From Nitrososphaerales archaeon (GTDB taxonomy: Archaea; Thermoproteota; Nitrososphaeria; Nitrososphaerales; CADDZS01), in NCBI GenBank assembly GCA_030041295.1, contig JASHOD010000105.1, positions 1 to 64,000 of the forward strand: a stretch of DNA of 64,000 nucleotides. The letters are read 5' to 3'. The translations under genes and the position numbers were made by a program. This document shows positions 26,386 to 35,141 of this stretch, piece by piece. The notes under the pieces are model-generated. The model saw nothing but the letters and a program-made list of their open reading frames with translations. It was not told where the DNA came from and did no database searches. The number at the start of each line of letters is the position of its first letter. The first letter of the stretch is position 1.

Positions 26386-28343
26386 GGTATTTTCCAACAA
26401 AAATATTCTGGAACCCAGAATCGTTAAAAGAAAATCCTCTCACCTCTTTTTCCATCAGCTTGACTATAAATTTCAAACCTGATCGAACTCTCGAATCAGA
26501 GAGTGATCGCAACGTGGAGTCACTGAGACTCTCTGCCAGTAATCTACTTTCGACTTTCAGAGCGAAACTGGAACGATTGCAGGGAAACGAAACGATCACC
26601 AACCTCTACCTGCGCCAAGGGTACGATTCTAGGCGTTGCAATGAAGTAGCAACCAAGTTTTTCGGTTCAAGTACAGTGAATTACCTGGCCGTTGATGGTA
26701 CAAAGTTTGAGGAACCGCGGCTAGACATGCTTGTATTTTATTCCGGATCGTATGCATATCGAGGAACGACGAGATTTCTTGATAACGGGGATATTCTTTC
26801 GGAGGTTCCGTCTACCGCAGCAGACTATTATTCCATTAGTTCTGCTATTCCTCTTAGTGAAGAGTATTCTTCGGCTGTATTTGGTGAGAAAGGAGAAAGT
26901 GGAATTGAGTTTGATCCGGGCAAAGTTTCAAGCTCGATTATGCGTTTGTCAGAGTACTACATGGTGTACCAGGCGCTAGGAGCAGATCCAAATCTCAAGA
27001 TCGTTTTGATGGATCGAACAGTTTCTGGCGACATTGCACACACTAGTTGGAAACTTCGGGAATATGTCCAAGATGGTGCCTGCAAACTGACAGGATTAGA
27101 AACAAATTTCGGCAAAATTTCGACTCTCGACTTGGAGTTAGGGCGGATGCTTCTTGAAAGCATTGGACTCAAAATCCCTGCGCCTAGAAGTCAGTTTCTT
27201 GGATTCGCCGCTATGGCTTTTCTACTTGATACAAAACAATTGTTAACTGCGATTCAGATCGCAAACAAAATAGGCGCAAAGGAAGGCAGGGAATCAAAGA
27301 TCCAAAAGGAGCTCACATCAAACCTATTTGGTCAAGCATTCGTAAACCAGGAGGCCGGTGCCTTCCAAGTTCGTGAAGATATGAGAAATTACTGGAAGAG
27401 ATTGCTAGAAGCTACTCTCAAAATGACAGATCACATATTCAATCCGCCGAAGGATGGGCATCCTTTGAAGATGAAGGACTTGCCATCTGGTGGTGAGATA
27501 TGGCTAAGCTGGCAAGACATAGACTATCTGTCTTTGATATTGATTACCGCGATTTTGAAGGAATGTTGGCAAAGAAATGTCATGTTGCTAGGAATCGTGA
27601 AAGATTCTGCGGCTAACGAACTGGTAAAAACGGTAATTCCCATACTGCAGTTTTCCAGACTCGTCAAGAAAGACATGAATGACGTCGAAAGATTCGAAAG
27701 CGACACGATGTTGCTCCAAGCTAACAGCATTGTGAATTCTTCAATGTTATCGTGCCCTTGGCGAACATTCGAATATGATGTCTGCTTTAGGACAATCAGT
27801 CCGATCAAAAAGAGCGATGAAACAACCTTGAGAAAAGGAGAATGCCGAGTGAATGGTGCCTACAAGAATGTTATTGCTTCTGAACGATTGTTTGTAAAGT
27901 CTTATTTTCAATTATGGGAAAGTGAGAACGATCCTACACTCCGCTCTCACGTTTTTCTCTACGACAGGCCCTGTTACCCACAGTATGACATGGTGCAGGA
28001 GCTCAGGTTGATAAATCGCGACGGAGACGTTGACGAGGAAATAGTGCCGGCACTACATTTTCTTTCAGACTCTCCCTTAGGGGATTTGACGCTTGCAATT
28101 TTAGATTCGATGGGTAGGGAACCCATTCCCGAAGCACTTGGTCACAACTATCCATTGTTCCTCGCGGATAAGAGAGCGAAAGTGGCTTTTGAAGAGGCCG
28201 CATCAAGCTGTGTCGCTGCTGTAGATCTCGAGATTGCGAAATCAAGGTTGGACCAGCAGATCTTGTTCCAGGGAAAATACAGACAAATGAGATCTGATGT
28301 AGAAGCTATCCGAAGGAAATCTAGGAAACAAACCAAGAAATGA
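26379..28343 (+). CDS. nurA: NurA-family 5'-3' nuclease (large form)
   Basis: About 654 residues from GTG 26379; TTG 26460 is an alternative start, and longer readings lie inside the previous gene. NurA works with the HerA translocase to resect DNA ends during recombinational repair. The RNase H-like core begins with NYLAVDGTKFEEPRLDMLVFYSGSYAY (first catalytic Asp). VLMDRTVSGD, and KDSAANELV near the middle, are candidate further acidic and basic site residues. At over 600 residues it is much larger than typical NurA (300-450), with a helical insertion between about 230 and 400. HerA follows after 82 bases. Confidence 0.82.
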   Translation: MVGYFPTKIFWNPESLKENPLTSFSISLTINFKPDRTLESESDRNVESLRLSASNLLSTFRAKLERLQGNETITNLYLRQGYDSRRCNEVATKFFGSSTVNYLAVDGTKFEEPRLDMLVFYSGSYAYRGTTRFLDNGDILSEVPSTAADYYSISSAIPLSEEYSSAVFGEKGESGIEFDPGKVSSSIMRLSEYYMVYQALGADPNLKIVLMDRTVSGDIAHTSWKLREYVQDGACKLTGLETNFGKISTLDLELGRMLLESIGLKIPAPRSQFLGFAAMAFLLDTKQLLTAIQIANKIGAKEGRESKIQKELTSNLFGQAFVNQEAGAFQVREDMRNYWKRLLEATLKMTDHIFNPPKDGHPLKMKDLPSGGEIWLSWQDIDYLSLILITAILKECWQRNVMLLGIVKDSAANELVKTVIPILQFSRLVKKDMNDVERFESDTMLLQANSIVNSSMLSCPWRTFEYDVCFRTISPIKKSDETTLRKGECRVNGAYKNVIASERLFVKSYFQLWESENDPTLRSHVFLYDRPCYPQYDMVQELRLINRDGDVDEEIVPALHFLSDSPLGDLTLAILDSMGREPIPEALGHNYPLFLADKRAKVAFEEAASSCVAAVDLEIAKSRLDQQILFQGKYRQMRSDVEAIRRKSRKQTKK

Positions 28344-28425
28344 ATTGAAGGACTGGCATATCCTTATTGAATCGATTATGGCAGAGTCAGGACTGAAATC
28401 TTCTTCGGGATAGCGCAATTGTTCT

Positions 28426-30312
28426 TTGACTCTAGACAATATCCAAGAAAATCTCCTTCCTGAGAAATCCGTGGCGGGCTGGCTCGAAAATCTTGATGGC
28501 AGGTTCAAGGCTAAACTGAGAGAAGTTCAGACCATCAGCAGACCATCATCGGATGGCAAAACTACAACGACATTCAAACTGGCACGCGTTGAATGTATCT
28601 ATAATTCTCTGGTTGTCCAGAAGTTATCCCCAGGGCAACTACTCGCAATTCCTAATGTACAAAATTTAGGGATGGAGACAATCTTCTCAGTTTTCGAGAT
28701 CGCAGATATCATCCCCATGCACTACTCAATGCTCACACTTAGCACAAGCCAGCCGGGGGCTTTGAGAGGGGAGTTCATGGGGTTAATTGACAAGGAATGG
28801 AAGCAAGATTCCAAGAGCACATGGATCGAAATCGTTGCATCCCCGACGGGCTACATCGTCGATTTCACTGGGAATGACATAAAGTATGAGAGGAGATATT
28901 CGCCTCTGCTAGTTGGATCGGAAGTTAAGCTATTGAACAAAGAAGCTGTTAGGCGTTTTGTCTGTTATGTTCCTGAGGAAGGAACTTCACCTTCAAATCT
29001 CGACGCATACAGCATAGGCGACCTACTCGGAGTAATTGATCACACAGTCCCCTTTACGATTAACTTTACTCAGCTGATCAACTTTCACGTTGGGGTATTC
29101 TGCCACACGGGAGGTGGAAAAAGTTATCTCACTTCAATGGTCGTGAGAAGGGCCCTCCAGGCAATCAGCGATTTGAAGGTAATCGTCTTCGATGTTTCAT
29201 CTGAATATGGCATTCATCTCTTGGATCAACTAGTCGCCCAGGAGAGCAGAATTGTTTTTTCAAAGAGAGGTTTACGAAAAAAAGAGACAAAGGAGGACGC
29301 TGCGAAAGCTCTATACAATAACGCCATGGACTTTTACAAAAGGCATGTCAAGACCGACGCGTTAGAGGCGAGAGAAAAGGAACTTGTCGGCCTAATCGAA
29401 CAGCTCTTTCGAGATGACAAGTGCAAGCCCATGTATGTCAAACCCCACTACATGGAGACAATAGCACATTACAGAACATATGAAGGCTTGCTTGATTCTT
29501 TCGCAAACACTGTGAGCGACAAATTTAATGCAAATCAGCAGGCGTCAATTTATGCTAATGACCGCATAACGACATTTCTGAAGGACTCTGGAAAGGACGA
29601 AGAGGATCTCGTCGACAAAGAGGTGTTACCCATCTTGGACGAGATACTCGAGTATTTCTCAAAGGCTGGGGTCAGACAGAACGCCACTGTCTTCGGTCTC
29701 GTGAAAGGGCTCCAAGAGAGGCTCAACCAAGATGTCTCAGAACCTGAGGAACTGGGCTACTCGTTAGAGACTCTAGTCAAAGAACTCCTAGACGATTCGC
29801 AGAATTCCCCACGGCTCTTCGTGATAGACGAGGAAATAGAAACGGCGAGGGACATTGCATCAAGGGTCATTGACGAAGTGTTTAGGCAGAGGAGAACGAG
29901 TTTCAATTTACATCCTAGGATACTTTTCGTCTTCGACGAGGCGCAAGAATTCGCCCCCGCAAAGGAGGATGCAAGAGGTGATACCCTCGAATCTAGTCGC
30001 TCTGTCGAAAGGCTCCTCCGGCACGGACGGAAGTATCACCTCCACGGATGGATCTCAACACAGCGTCTCGCGCATCTCAACACGAGCGCTCTGCATCAAA
30101 TTCATAGCTACTTTGTGGGAACACTACCTAGACCCTACGATAGGCAACTTGTCGGGGACACGTTTGCTATTGACGATGCCCTCCTTGAGCGGACACTGAA
30201 CTTCGCCCCGGGCGACTGGCTCTTGGCAAGCTACAGAGCGACGAACACCCAGAACGTCCCAGTTTTCTTCCATGCGATAAATAATGAGGAATGCATCTTG
30301 CCAAAACCATGA
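28426..30312 (+). CDS. herA: HerA-type DNA translocase ATPase
   Basis: 628 residues, TTG 28426. Hexameric FtsK/HerA ATPase that drives DNA to NurA. The N-terminal HAS-barrel-like beta domain spans about 1-170. Walker A is HTGGGKSYL at about 227-235 and Walker B is ILFVFDEAQEF near residue 502. The C-terminal region contains SRSVERLLRHGRKYHLHGWISTQR, with the arginine-finger and sensor region (GRKYHLH, STQR) typical of HerA. A coiled insertion sits between the Walker boxes. Together with the preceding nurA, and Mre11/Rad50 elsewhere in the genome, it would process double-strand breaks. Confidence 0.92.
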   Translation: MTLDNIQENLLPEKSVAGWLENLDGRFKAKLREVQTISRPSSDGKTTTTFKLARVECIYNSLVVQKLSPGQLLAIPNVQNLGMETIFSVFEIADIIPMHYSMLTLSTSQPGALRGEFMGLIDKEWKQDSKSTWIEIVASPTGYIVDFTGNDIKYERRYSPLLVGSEVKLLNKEAVRRFVCYVPEEGTSPSNLDAYSIGDLLGVIDHTVPFTINFTQLINFHVGVFCHTGGGKSYLTSMVVRRALQAISDLKVIVFDVSSEYGIHLLDQLVAQESRIVFSKRGLRKKETKEDAAKALYNNAMDFYKRHVKTDALEAREKELVGLIEQLFRDDKCKPMYVKPHYMETIAHYRTYEGLLDSFANTVSDKFNANQQASIYANDRITTFLKDSGKDEEDLVDKEVLPILDEILEYFSKAGVRQNATVFGLVKGLQERLNQDVSEPEELGYSLETLVKELLDDSQNSPRLFVIDEEIETARDIASRVIDEVFRQRRTSFNLHPRILFVFDEAQEFAPAKEDARGDTLESSRSVERLLRHGRKYHLHGWISTQRLAHLNTSALHQIHSYFVGTLPRPYDRQLVGDTFAIDDALLERTLNFAPGDWLLASYRATNTQNVPVFFHAINNEECILPKP

Positions 30313-30632
30313 AAATGGATCGTGGTCTCCAAAAACATCGAAAACAGATCGTATTTGAAGGCTCCCTCAATTCCCAAGCGCCGGCGCGGAATTCAATATC
30401 AATCCCTGGTTCGTTTCCCAAGTAGGTAGTATCTGAAGAAAAGATAGCCCATTACCGTGATACATTTTCGTTCTTATATTCTCAATGGGGCGTGCATTTT
30501 CATCTGCGCGAGCGTCCTTAATGAACTACATTCAAGCATTGGCTTTATCATTAGGGCATGACCAAGGAAACAAATTGCTAGTGGGTTTGTTTTTTACCCG
30601 CTGCGAGGAGTTCACCGTTAATTTCTAATTAT
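30313..30632. other. Intergenic stretch after herA
   Basis: 320 bases with stops in all frames. It contains the reversed complement-rich TTCCCAAG/GGAACGAA segments near 30370-30425 but no stable long hairpin. A T7 run at about 30589-30595 (GTTTGTTTTTTACC) could terminate transcription from herA. Nothing else recognised. Confidence 0.4.
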
Positions 30633-30869
30633 ATGCCCTCTTCCCGGGGCCCTTCTACATGGGCGTTGGAATCCTTAATGAATTGCCCGCCAGAACTGTT
30701 ACAGGCCTATCTTCCCACAGTAAGAAAGTATCTCGAAAAAAAGGAGCAAAGGAAAGAATTCAAAGAGCGACAAAAATTACGCGGAAAAAAAGTGATGCAT
30801 AGTAATCCAAGGTTTCGACGTTATCGTATTTCCGTTGGAATTACTATAGCAGTTCTTGTTGTTGTTTAG
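30633..30869 (+). CDS. Possible small basic protein with C-terminal membrane helix
   Basis: 78 residues from ATG 30633, or 63 from an internal ATG at 30678 (MNCPPELL). Middle part is strongly basic and helical (RKYLEKKEQRKEFKERQKLR), followed by a hydrophobic end ISVGITIAVLVVV. Tail-anchored architecture is possible. Coding status is uncertain because the frame is short and no homologue is recalled. Confidence 0.35.
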   Translation: MPSSRGPSTWALESLMNCPPELLQAYLPTVRKYLEKKEQRKEFKERQKLRGKKVMHSNPRFRRYRISVGITIAVLVVV

Positions 30870-30921
30870 TAGTTACAGGGTGACGTTCGTCTTTGGTCGG
30901 AGAGAAAAAGAACACTTACAC

Positions 30922-31305
30922 TTATTGTTCTTCTTCTTCGTTTGATCCGCTTTCTTCAGCAGACTTGGAAGAACCCTCCGCCATAGGCTCAGTCATCCCT
31001 TCCGAAGATGAGGATGATGCAGCCGGAGCTGAGGTAGCGCCTCCAACGACTGAAGCACTGGCAAACCTCGGACCTACTCGGTCAACTTTGATTTTGACCT
31101 TTTGTCCTACCTTTGCACCTTGGACGAAGATCACGAAACCTTGGACTTTTGCGACACCGTCGCCTCTCCTTGAAAGTTCTGTGACTTCTACGTCGTATTC
31201 CTTACCTACTTCTACGGGCTTTGGACCCATCGGAGGTCTCCCTCCACCGAATCCCAAGCCACGATTTCCGTTGCCGCGATTGTCACGGCTTCTTCCGTAG
31301 CTCAT
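30922..31305 (-). CDS. TRAM-domain protein
   Basis: 127 residues, ATG 31305. The Arg/Gly-rich N-terminus (GRSRDNRGNGNRG, then GFGGGR) is followed by a single TRAM domain at about 30-92 (VEVGKEYDVEVTELSRRGDGVAK, FVIFVQGAKVGQKVKIKVDRVG). TRAM is an OB-like RNA-binding barrel; stand-alone TRAM proteins in archaea act as RNA chaperones comparable to cold-shock proteins. The C-terminal 35 residues are Ser/Glu/Ala low complexity. Single gene with its own leader. Highly expressed in relatives; that is general knowledge. Confidence 0.9.
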   Translation of the reverse strand: MSYGRSRDNRGNGNRGLGFGGGRPPMGPKPVEVGKEYDVEVTELSRRGDGVAKVQGFVIFVQGAKVGQKVKIKVDRVGPRFASASVVGGATSAPAASSSSSEGMTEPMAEGSSKSAEESGSNEEEEQ

Positions 31306-31595
31306 GTTTACGTTACGCTCGTAAAGGACTTACGGGACTTTTCACGCATATAAGTCAAGCTACCTAACTGTGAGATAAATCGCGCATATTTTTGTTAAAG
31401 CAGCTCGCATTTACTTCCAAAAATTCGCGTTCTTGATTTCCGAGCACTGAAATAATCGTCTTTGACGATTTTTGCTGTATTTTACTCGATTCCTTTATGC
31501 GATAGATAAGCCCACAGGAAGAAAAATCCTAGCTGAACAAATACAGAGGCAATTGCGCAAGGGGCTATTTCGCAAGAGTTCTTTGTCGAGCAATA

Positions 31596-31776
31596 TGGCG
31601 CCGGGAGTGGGATTTGAACCCACATACCGCAAAGCGGCGCCGCGTATCCTGTTCGATGTTTTCGAATTTTAGCCCTTCTTCCTATCTTCTTACTCTCATC
31701 CTCATTTTACTTTGAAACTGGAATCAAAGTAAGACGATCTCGAGCGCGGTGAGCGACCAGATTGCTCAACCCCGGC
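31596..31776 (-). tRNA. tRNA-Ser(CGA) with a 93-nt intron
   Basis: Folded by hand on the minus strand. Acceptor GCCGGGG (31776-31770) pairs with TCCCGGC (31606-31600). D arm GAGC/GCTC with AATCTGGTC loop. Anticodon stem CCGCG/CGCGG with loop C-T-CGA-G and A38. Long variable arm CCGC-TTT-GCGG (class II). T arm GTGGG-TTCAAAT-CCCAC. Discriminator G73, and CCA is encoded at 31598-31596. The intron spans 31646-31738 at the canonical 37/38 position. It contains two hairpins, TTACTTTG/CAAAGTAA and TTCGA/TCGAA. The intron is much longer than the usual 15-40 nt. Confidence 0.92.
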
Positions 31777-32095
31777 ATTTGATTTTCAAGACAGTACATT
31801 CATCGAAGGATTAAAAGTCTGCTGACCTTCTCAAAAAGAGTGACTCGATATGCCTGAGTTAACGCATTCTTGAAGTGAAGTCGGGAAAATAGAAAATGAG
31901 CTGACGTGTCCGGATTTTAGCGACCCATCGTTCGTGAGCAAAATTGAGCTTCCAGACCGCTCACGCACAACGCTATGCGAATTCCTATTCCATATGGCGA
32001 TAAAGCCTTTATACATCCCGGAGCCATAGATTTGGTTCTAGTAAATCATACTCTCCTTTTTTGTTATTTCTTTTGTTTCTAAGGGCAATGTTTCA
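31777..32095. other. Intergenic stretch between tRNA-Ser and the methyltransferase-like gene
   Basis: About 319 bases. A TATA-like CCTTTATACATC near 32006-32018 could drive the gene at 32096. CTCCTTTTTTGTTA follows near 32050. A minus-strand frame at 31831-32016 has no coding features. No RNA gene recognised. Confidence 0.4.
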
Positions 32096-32893
32096 ATGAC
32101 AACCGAAAACTCGACGGAAGACAACAATAATGATGAAGGCCGGGCTGAAGGCGACGAGAGATTCGAAAAGCAGAAAGACAGTTCTTCAGATTACAAGAAG
32201 AACTACACTTACGAGGATTGGCTGCGTGAGCAACAAGAAGAGGAAGTAAAGAAGTCCAGAGAAAAGGCTGGAGCACCTAACCTGGCGGTGTCCTCAATGC
32301 CGGCGTTCGCTAGTCTTGAAGACGTTCTACGCTACTTTCTATACGAAGAGTCAGGGGTAATTCTGGATGCAGGCGCTGACAAGCTCGAAGAATCTCTGAT
32401 ACTCCATAATATGGAGTGCGTCAGGATAGGGCCTTCAGCGATTGCCCTAACCACAAGAAAACAGCAGGGCTTCGCTGGGGAAGTCGTCGTGGCCTCGATC
32501 ACTTCTCTGCCATTTAGGGAGGATTCTTTTGTCAGGTGCGTCAGCTCAAAGGGACTCGAGCGCCTTTCAAATACGGTCGAGGTTACCAACGCGCTTGTAG
32601 AACTCTCGCGTGTTTGCAAGACTACTATCATCACTCTCAGGCGCTACGGGGATTCAATAGTTCACAAAGTTATCTTTACTCGTATGTTCGTGGATCGTCT
32701 CGTCAAGGGCGTAGGAATTCATTATGGCATATTGAGACGGGAGGATGGGGATTTCGTGATTTATCTTCTTTCGAAGGGACTCTCAAGTCCTCAATCTCTT
32801 GCCATGGAGTATGCGGGCGAAGCTATCTCTCAGAAGCTAGTCGGTCGAACAAAGGCAAAACAGGATCTCCAAAAGGGGAAATCTACCTCGTAA
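32096..32893 (+). CDS. Degenerate SAM-methyltransferase-like protein
   Basis: 265 residues, ATG 32096. The first 70 residues are hydrophilic and highly charged (Asn/Asp/Glu/Lys), probably disordered. From about residue 82 a Methyltransf_11-like Rossmann domain appears: GVILDAGADKLEES where motif I would normally be GxGxG, then SLPFREDSFVRCVSSKGLER (motif II-III) and LVELSRVCKTTIITLRRY (motif IV). The glycine loop is not conserved, so SAM binding is doubtful. Directly upstream of sec61-beta by 80 bases. Function unknown. Confidence 0.75.
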   Translation: MTTENSTEDNNNDEGRAEGDERFEKQKDSSSDYKKNYTYEDWLREQQEEEVKKSREKAGAPNLAVSSMPAFASLEDVLRYFLYEESGVILDAGADKLEESLILHNMECVRIGPSAIALTTRKQQGFAGEVVVASITSLPFREDSFVRCVSSKGLERLSNTVEVTNALVELSRVCKTTIITLRRYGDSIVHKVIFTRMFVDRLVKGVGIHYGILRREDGDFVIYLLSKGLSSPQSLAMEYAGEAISQKLVGRTKAKQDLQKGKSTS

Positions 32894-32972
32894 ACGTTTT
32901 TTAAGCTAAATTTCCTACTTATAGGAATAGGGAAGGCTAGTTTTTCTATCTTCTTATGCGAGGCAGAAAGTT

Positions 32973-33143
32973 ATGAGTTCAAAGAAAGATAAGAACAAAT
33001 CGCCGATGCCTGCTTCTAGTGCAGGATTACTTCGGTTCTTCGAAGATGAAACTCAAGGCATAAAGATTAGACCGGAAATCGTCGTTGGATTATCAATCGT
33101 ATTGGTTATTGTAAGTATCCTGCTACGTCTTGTAATTTCCTAG
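32973..33143 (+). CDS. secG: Sec61-beta/SecG subunit of the preprotein translocase
   Basis: 56 residues, ATG 32973. Archaeal SecYE-beta third subunit. The cytoplasmic N-terminus SSKKDKNKSPMPASSAGLLRFFEDE carries the archaeal/eukaryotic Sec61-beta signature (PMPASSAGLLRFFEDE); the single membrane helix is IVVGLSIVLVIVSILLRLVIS. It is short, as expected. Sits just upstream of the DUF2070 gene, a pairing also remembered from related archaea. Confidence 0.93.
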   Translation: MSSKKDKNKSPMPASSAGLLRFFEDETQGIKIRPEIVVGLSIVLVIVSILLRLVIS

Positions 33144-33197
33144 CGCGAGACGGCGAATCGGTACATCAAATTGTAACGGCGTTCCAAGAAACGGGCA

Positions 33198-35141
33198 GTG
33201 GATGCTTTAAATCAGCACCACAGAAACATTAGTTTTCGTACCTCGACCCTTGAATTAAGAGCGGGGCAACGATGTCGAAAAAAGGACCGAAGCAACAAAT
33301 TGGTGGAGCAGCGTGCTCAAGAGGTGAAAATAGACTCTACTAGCAATATTCACAGACGATACAGACACCTTTTCACTTTACCGGCCCGTAACAGAACCCT
33401 TGTCTACACGAGCTTCATTATACTAGTTCTGACGTTTCTGTCACGCTTTGGTCTTGGGTATACACCAATCGATATTGTTGCATTTCTTATCGGGAGTGAA
33501 GTTCTTCTTCTATTAAGCATCGAGCTTGATCGACTTATTCTAAAAGGAAGAAACAAGATAGCAACATATCGGAGACTGGCATCTCTTACAATTGCGAGTA
33601 ATGGTTTCTGGCTTGCGCTGGCGATTGTTGGTTTCGTTATCAATTTCTTCACTCACGACTCGCTAAAGTTTCTGTCGCTATTGATATTGGGAGCAATATT
33701 CGCCGTTTCGTTCAGAGCGCTGATCCTTGGCAGCTTGTTTTACGAAAGACCTTGGCAAGCGATACCGCTCTCCTTTCTCCAACCCGTGCTTCTTTTCATT
33801 TCAGCAGGCTTCCAATACAGAATATTGACGACTCGCTTTTTCATGCAAAACCCAGATCCTGTTGCCGCCCTAATTGGAGGTCTCGTCGCGATTTTAGGAA
33901 TAGAGCTTTACATGAGTTCGATAAATAAGATAAAGATCAGCATCTATAGGCCCTTGGAGCTTCTGAGGGCGTTTCTGAACGCATGGGCCGTCGAGGACGC
34001 GACGAGTTTAGAGCGATTTCTCGACGCTACTTCCAAGGAGGTCAGTATCGAATCGCGCATGCTCGAGATTACGACCGCGTCATCAACATCGCCACCAAAT
34101 GGTAGAACTGCAACAATAATACTGCCCGGGGTGCACCCGGGGCCCTTTTACCCCATAGGATCAAGCAATATTCCAGGAGACATTTTCTCTCGCTTAAAGA
34201 CGGACAAATCATTTCCAATGATTGTTCACTCGATGTCTGACCACGGTTTAAACCTTGCATCCAAGGTGCAAGTCGAGAGGTACATCAAGGACTTGCAAAA
34301 TCGGAAAGAAATTCTCGATCGAGGAGAAACGATGACTCCGCCTGTAACTAAGATTATTGGAAAGGCGACCGTGAACGGGCTTGCACTCGGTTCGACTGCC
34401 CTGATAACTATTACCCAAGCGCCTCACGGAATGGAGGATTTTCCCGGGTGGGTAAGTGAATCGATTGAAGCCTATTCATCAAAAGCCAACTTCAAGAATA
34501 CTCTTACGGTAGACACTCATAATTCTGAAGGAGAAAAACCGACTGAAGCGGAGTGTGTTGACGCGGTTTCCGCGGCGGACAGTGTAGTCGACCAACTCTC
34601 GACCTCAAAGCAATCTTCTTTCCATGTGGGGATAGCTCATTCTTCCGAATTAGATGCTTGGATAGATAGAGACATCGGACCAGCCGGAATTGGGCTTGTA
34701 GTTCTTGAAACTGGTAGTAGTAATGCTCGGTTCTCGATCGCGATCATTGATTCTAACAATTCCTTGAGAGGGTTTAGGGAGAAAGTGATTTCTGACTTTG
34801 AGAAAAAGACGCAGTCGAAGATTCTCGAAGTGTGCACGTCCGATACTCATGTAACCGCCGCCAAGACATCCGATGCAAAGGGATATCTTGCCCTCGGGGA
34901 CGTCATATCGGAAGACAAATTCGCATCCTTATTGGTTGATCTCTATCGCAAGGCTTCCGAGAACATGAGCGAAGGCAGTTTCTCAAGCTACCTAATCCGA
35001 TCTAATGTAAAGACAATAGGAAGCGCCGTGCTTGACGATTTTTCCGGATTGCTCGATTCCGCAAGCTCAGAAGCGAAGTATGGTGCGCGGATTCTTGGAG
35101 GGATCGTTCTTGCAATCACTGTGATTGTCGCATTGATCTAA
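33198..35141 (+). CDS. DUF2070 family membrane protein
   Basis: 647 residues if started at ATG 33198; the first ~40 residues are basic and poorly structured, and TTG 33300, GTG 33303 or GTG 33324 are alternatives. Seven or so membrane helices (about residues 65-265) are followed by a large soluble domain with PGVHPGPFYPIGSSNIP, HSMSDHGLNLAS, QAPHGMEDFP, VDTHNSEG and VCTSDTHVTA. The recurring His/Asp/Gly motifs suggest a metal site, by inference. A last membrane helix closes the C-terminus. DUF2070 is an archaeal family without known function. It overlaps the stop of the convergent DUF72 gene by 4 bases. Confidence 0.88.
   Translation: MDALNQHHRNISFRTSTLELRAGQRCRKKDRSNKLVEQRAQEVKIDSTSNIHRRYRHLFTLPARNRTLVYTSFIILVLTFLSRFGLGYTPIDIVAFLIGSEVLLLLSIELDRLILKGRNKIATYRRLASLTIASNGFWLALAIVGFVINFFTHDSLKFLSLLILGAIFAVSFRALILGSLFYERPWQAIPLSFLQPVLLFISAGFQYRILTTRFFMQNPDPVAALIGGLVAILGIELYMSSINKIKISIYRPLELLRAFLNAWAVEDATSLERFLDATSKEVSIESRMLEITTASSTSPPNGRTATIILPGVHPGPFYPIGSSNIPGDIFSRLKTDKSFPMIVHSMSDHGLNLASKVQVERYIKDLQNRKEILDRGETMTPPVTKIIGKATVNGLALGSTALITITQAPHGMEDFPGWVSESIEAYSSKANFKNTLTVDTHNSEGEKPTEAECVDAVSAADSVVDQLSTSKQSSFHVGIAHSSELDAWIDRDIGPAGIGLVVLETGSSNARFSIAIIDSNNSLRGFREKVISDFEKKTQSKILEVCTSDTHVTAAKTSDAKGYLALGDVISEDKFASLLVDLYRKASENMSEGSFSSYLIRSNVKTIGSAVLDDFSGLLDSASSEAKYGARILGGIVLAITVIVALI

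Noticed and set aside
30480-30632. Short repeats and a T-rich run after herA as a possible sRNA
   Set aside because: No C/D or H/ACA boxes and no stable fold; only a possible terminator run remains.
31646-31738. Box C/D guide inside the tRNA-Ser intron
   Set aside because: ATGAGGATGAGAG resembles part of a C box, but no RUGAUGA/CUGA pair with correct spacing is present.
31831-32016. Minus-strand frame of 61 codons near tRNA-Ser
   Set aside because: No coding character and ends in the promoter region of the next gene.
33271-33342. ATG-initiated 23-codon peptide MSKKGPKQQIGG upstream of DUF2070
   Set aside because: Overlaps the DUF2070 frame and is too short to support; could be leader, but nothing confirms it.
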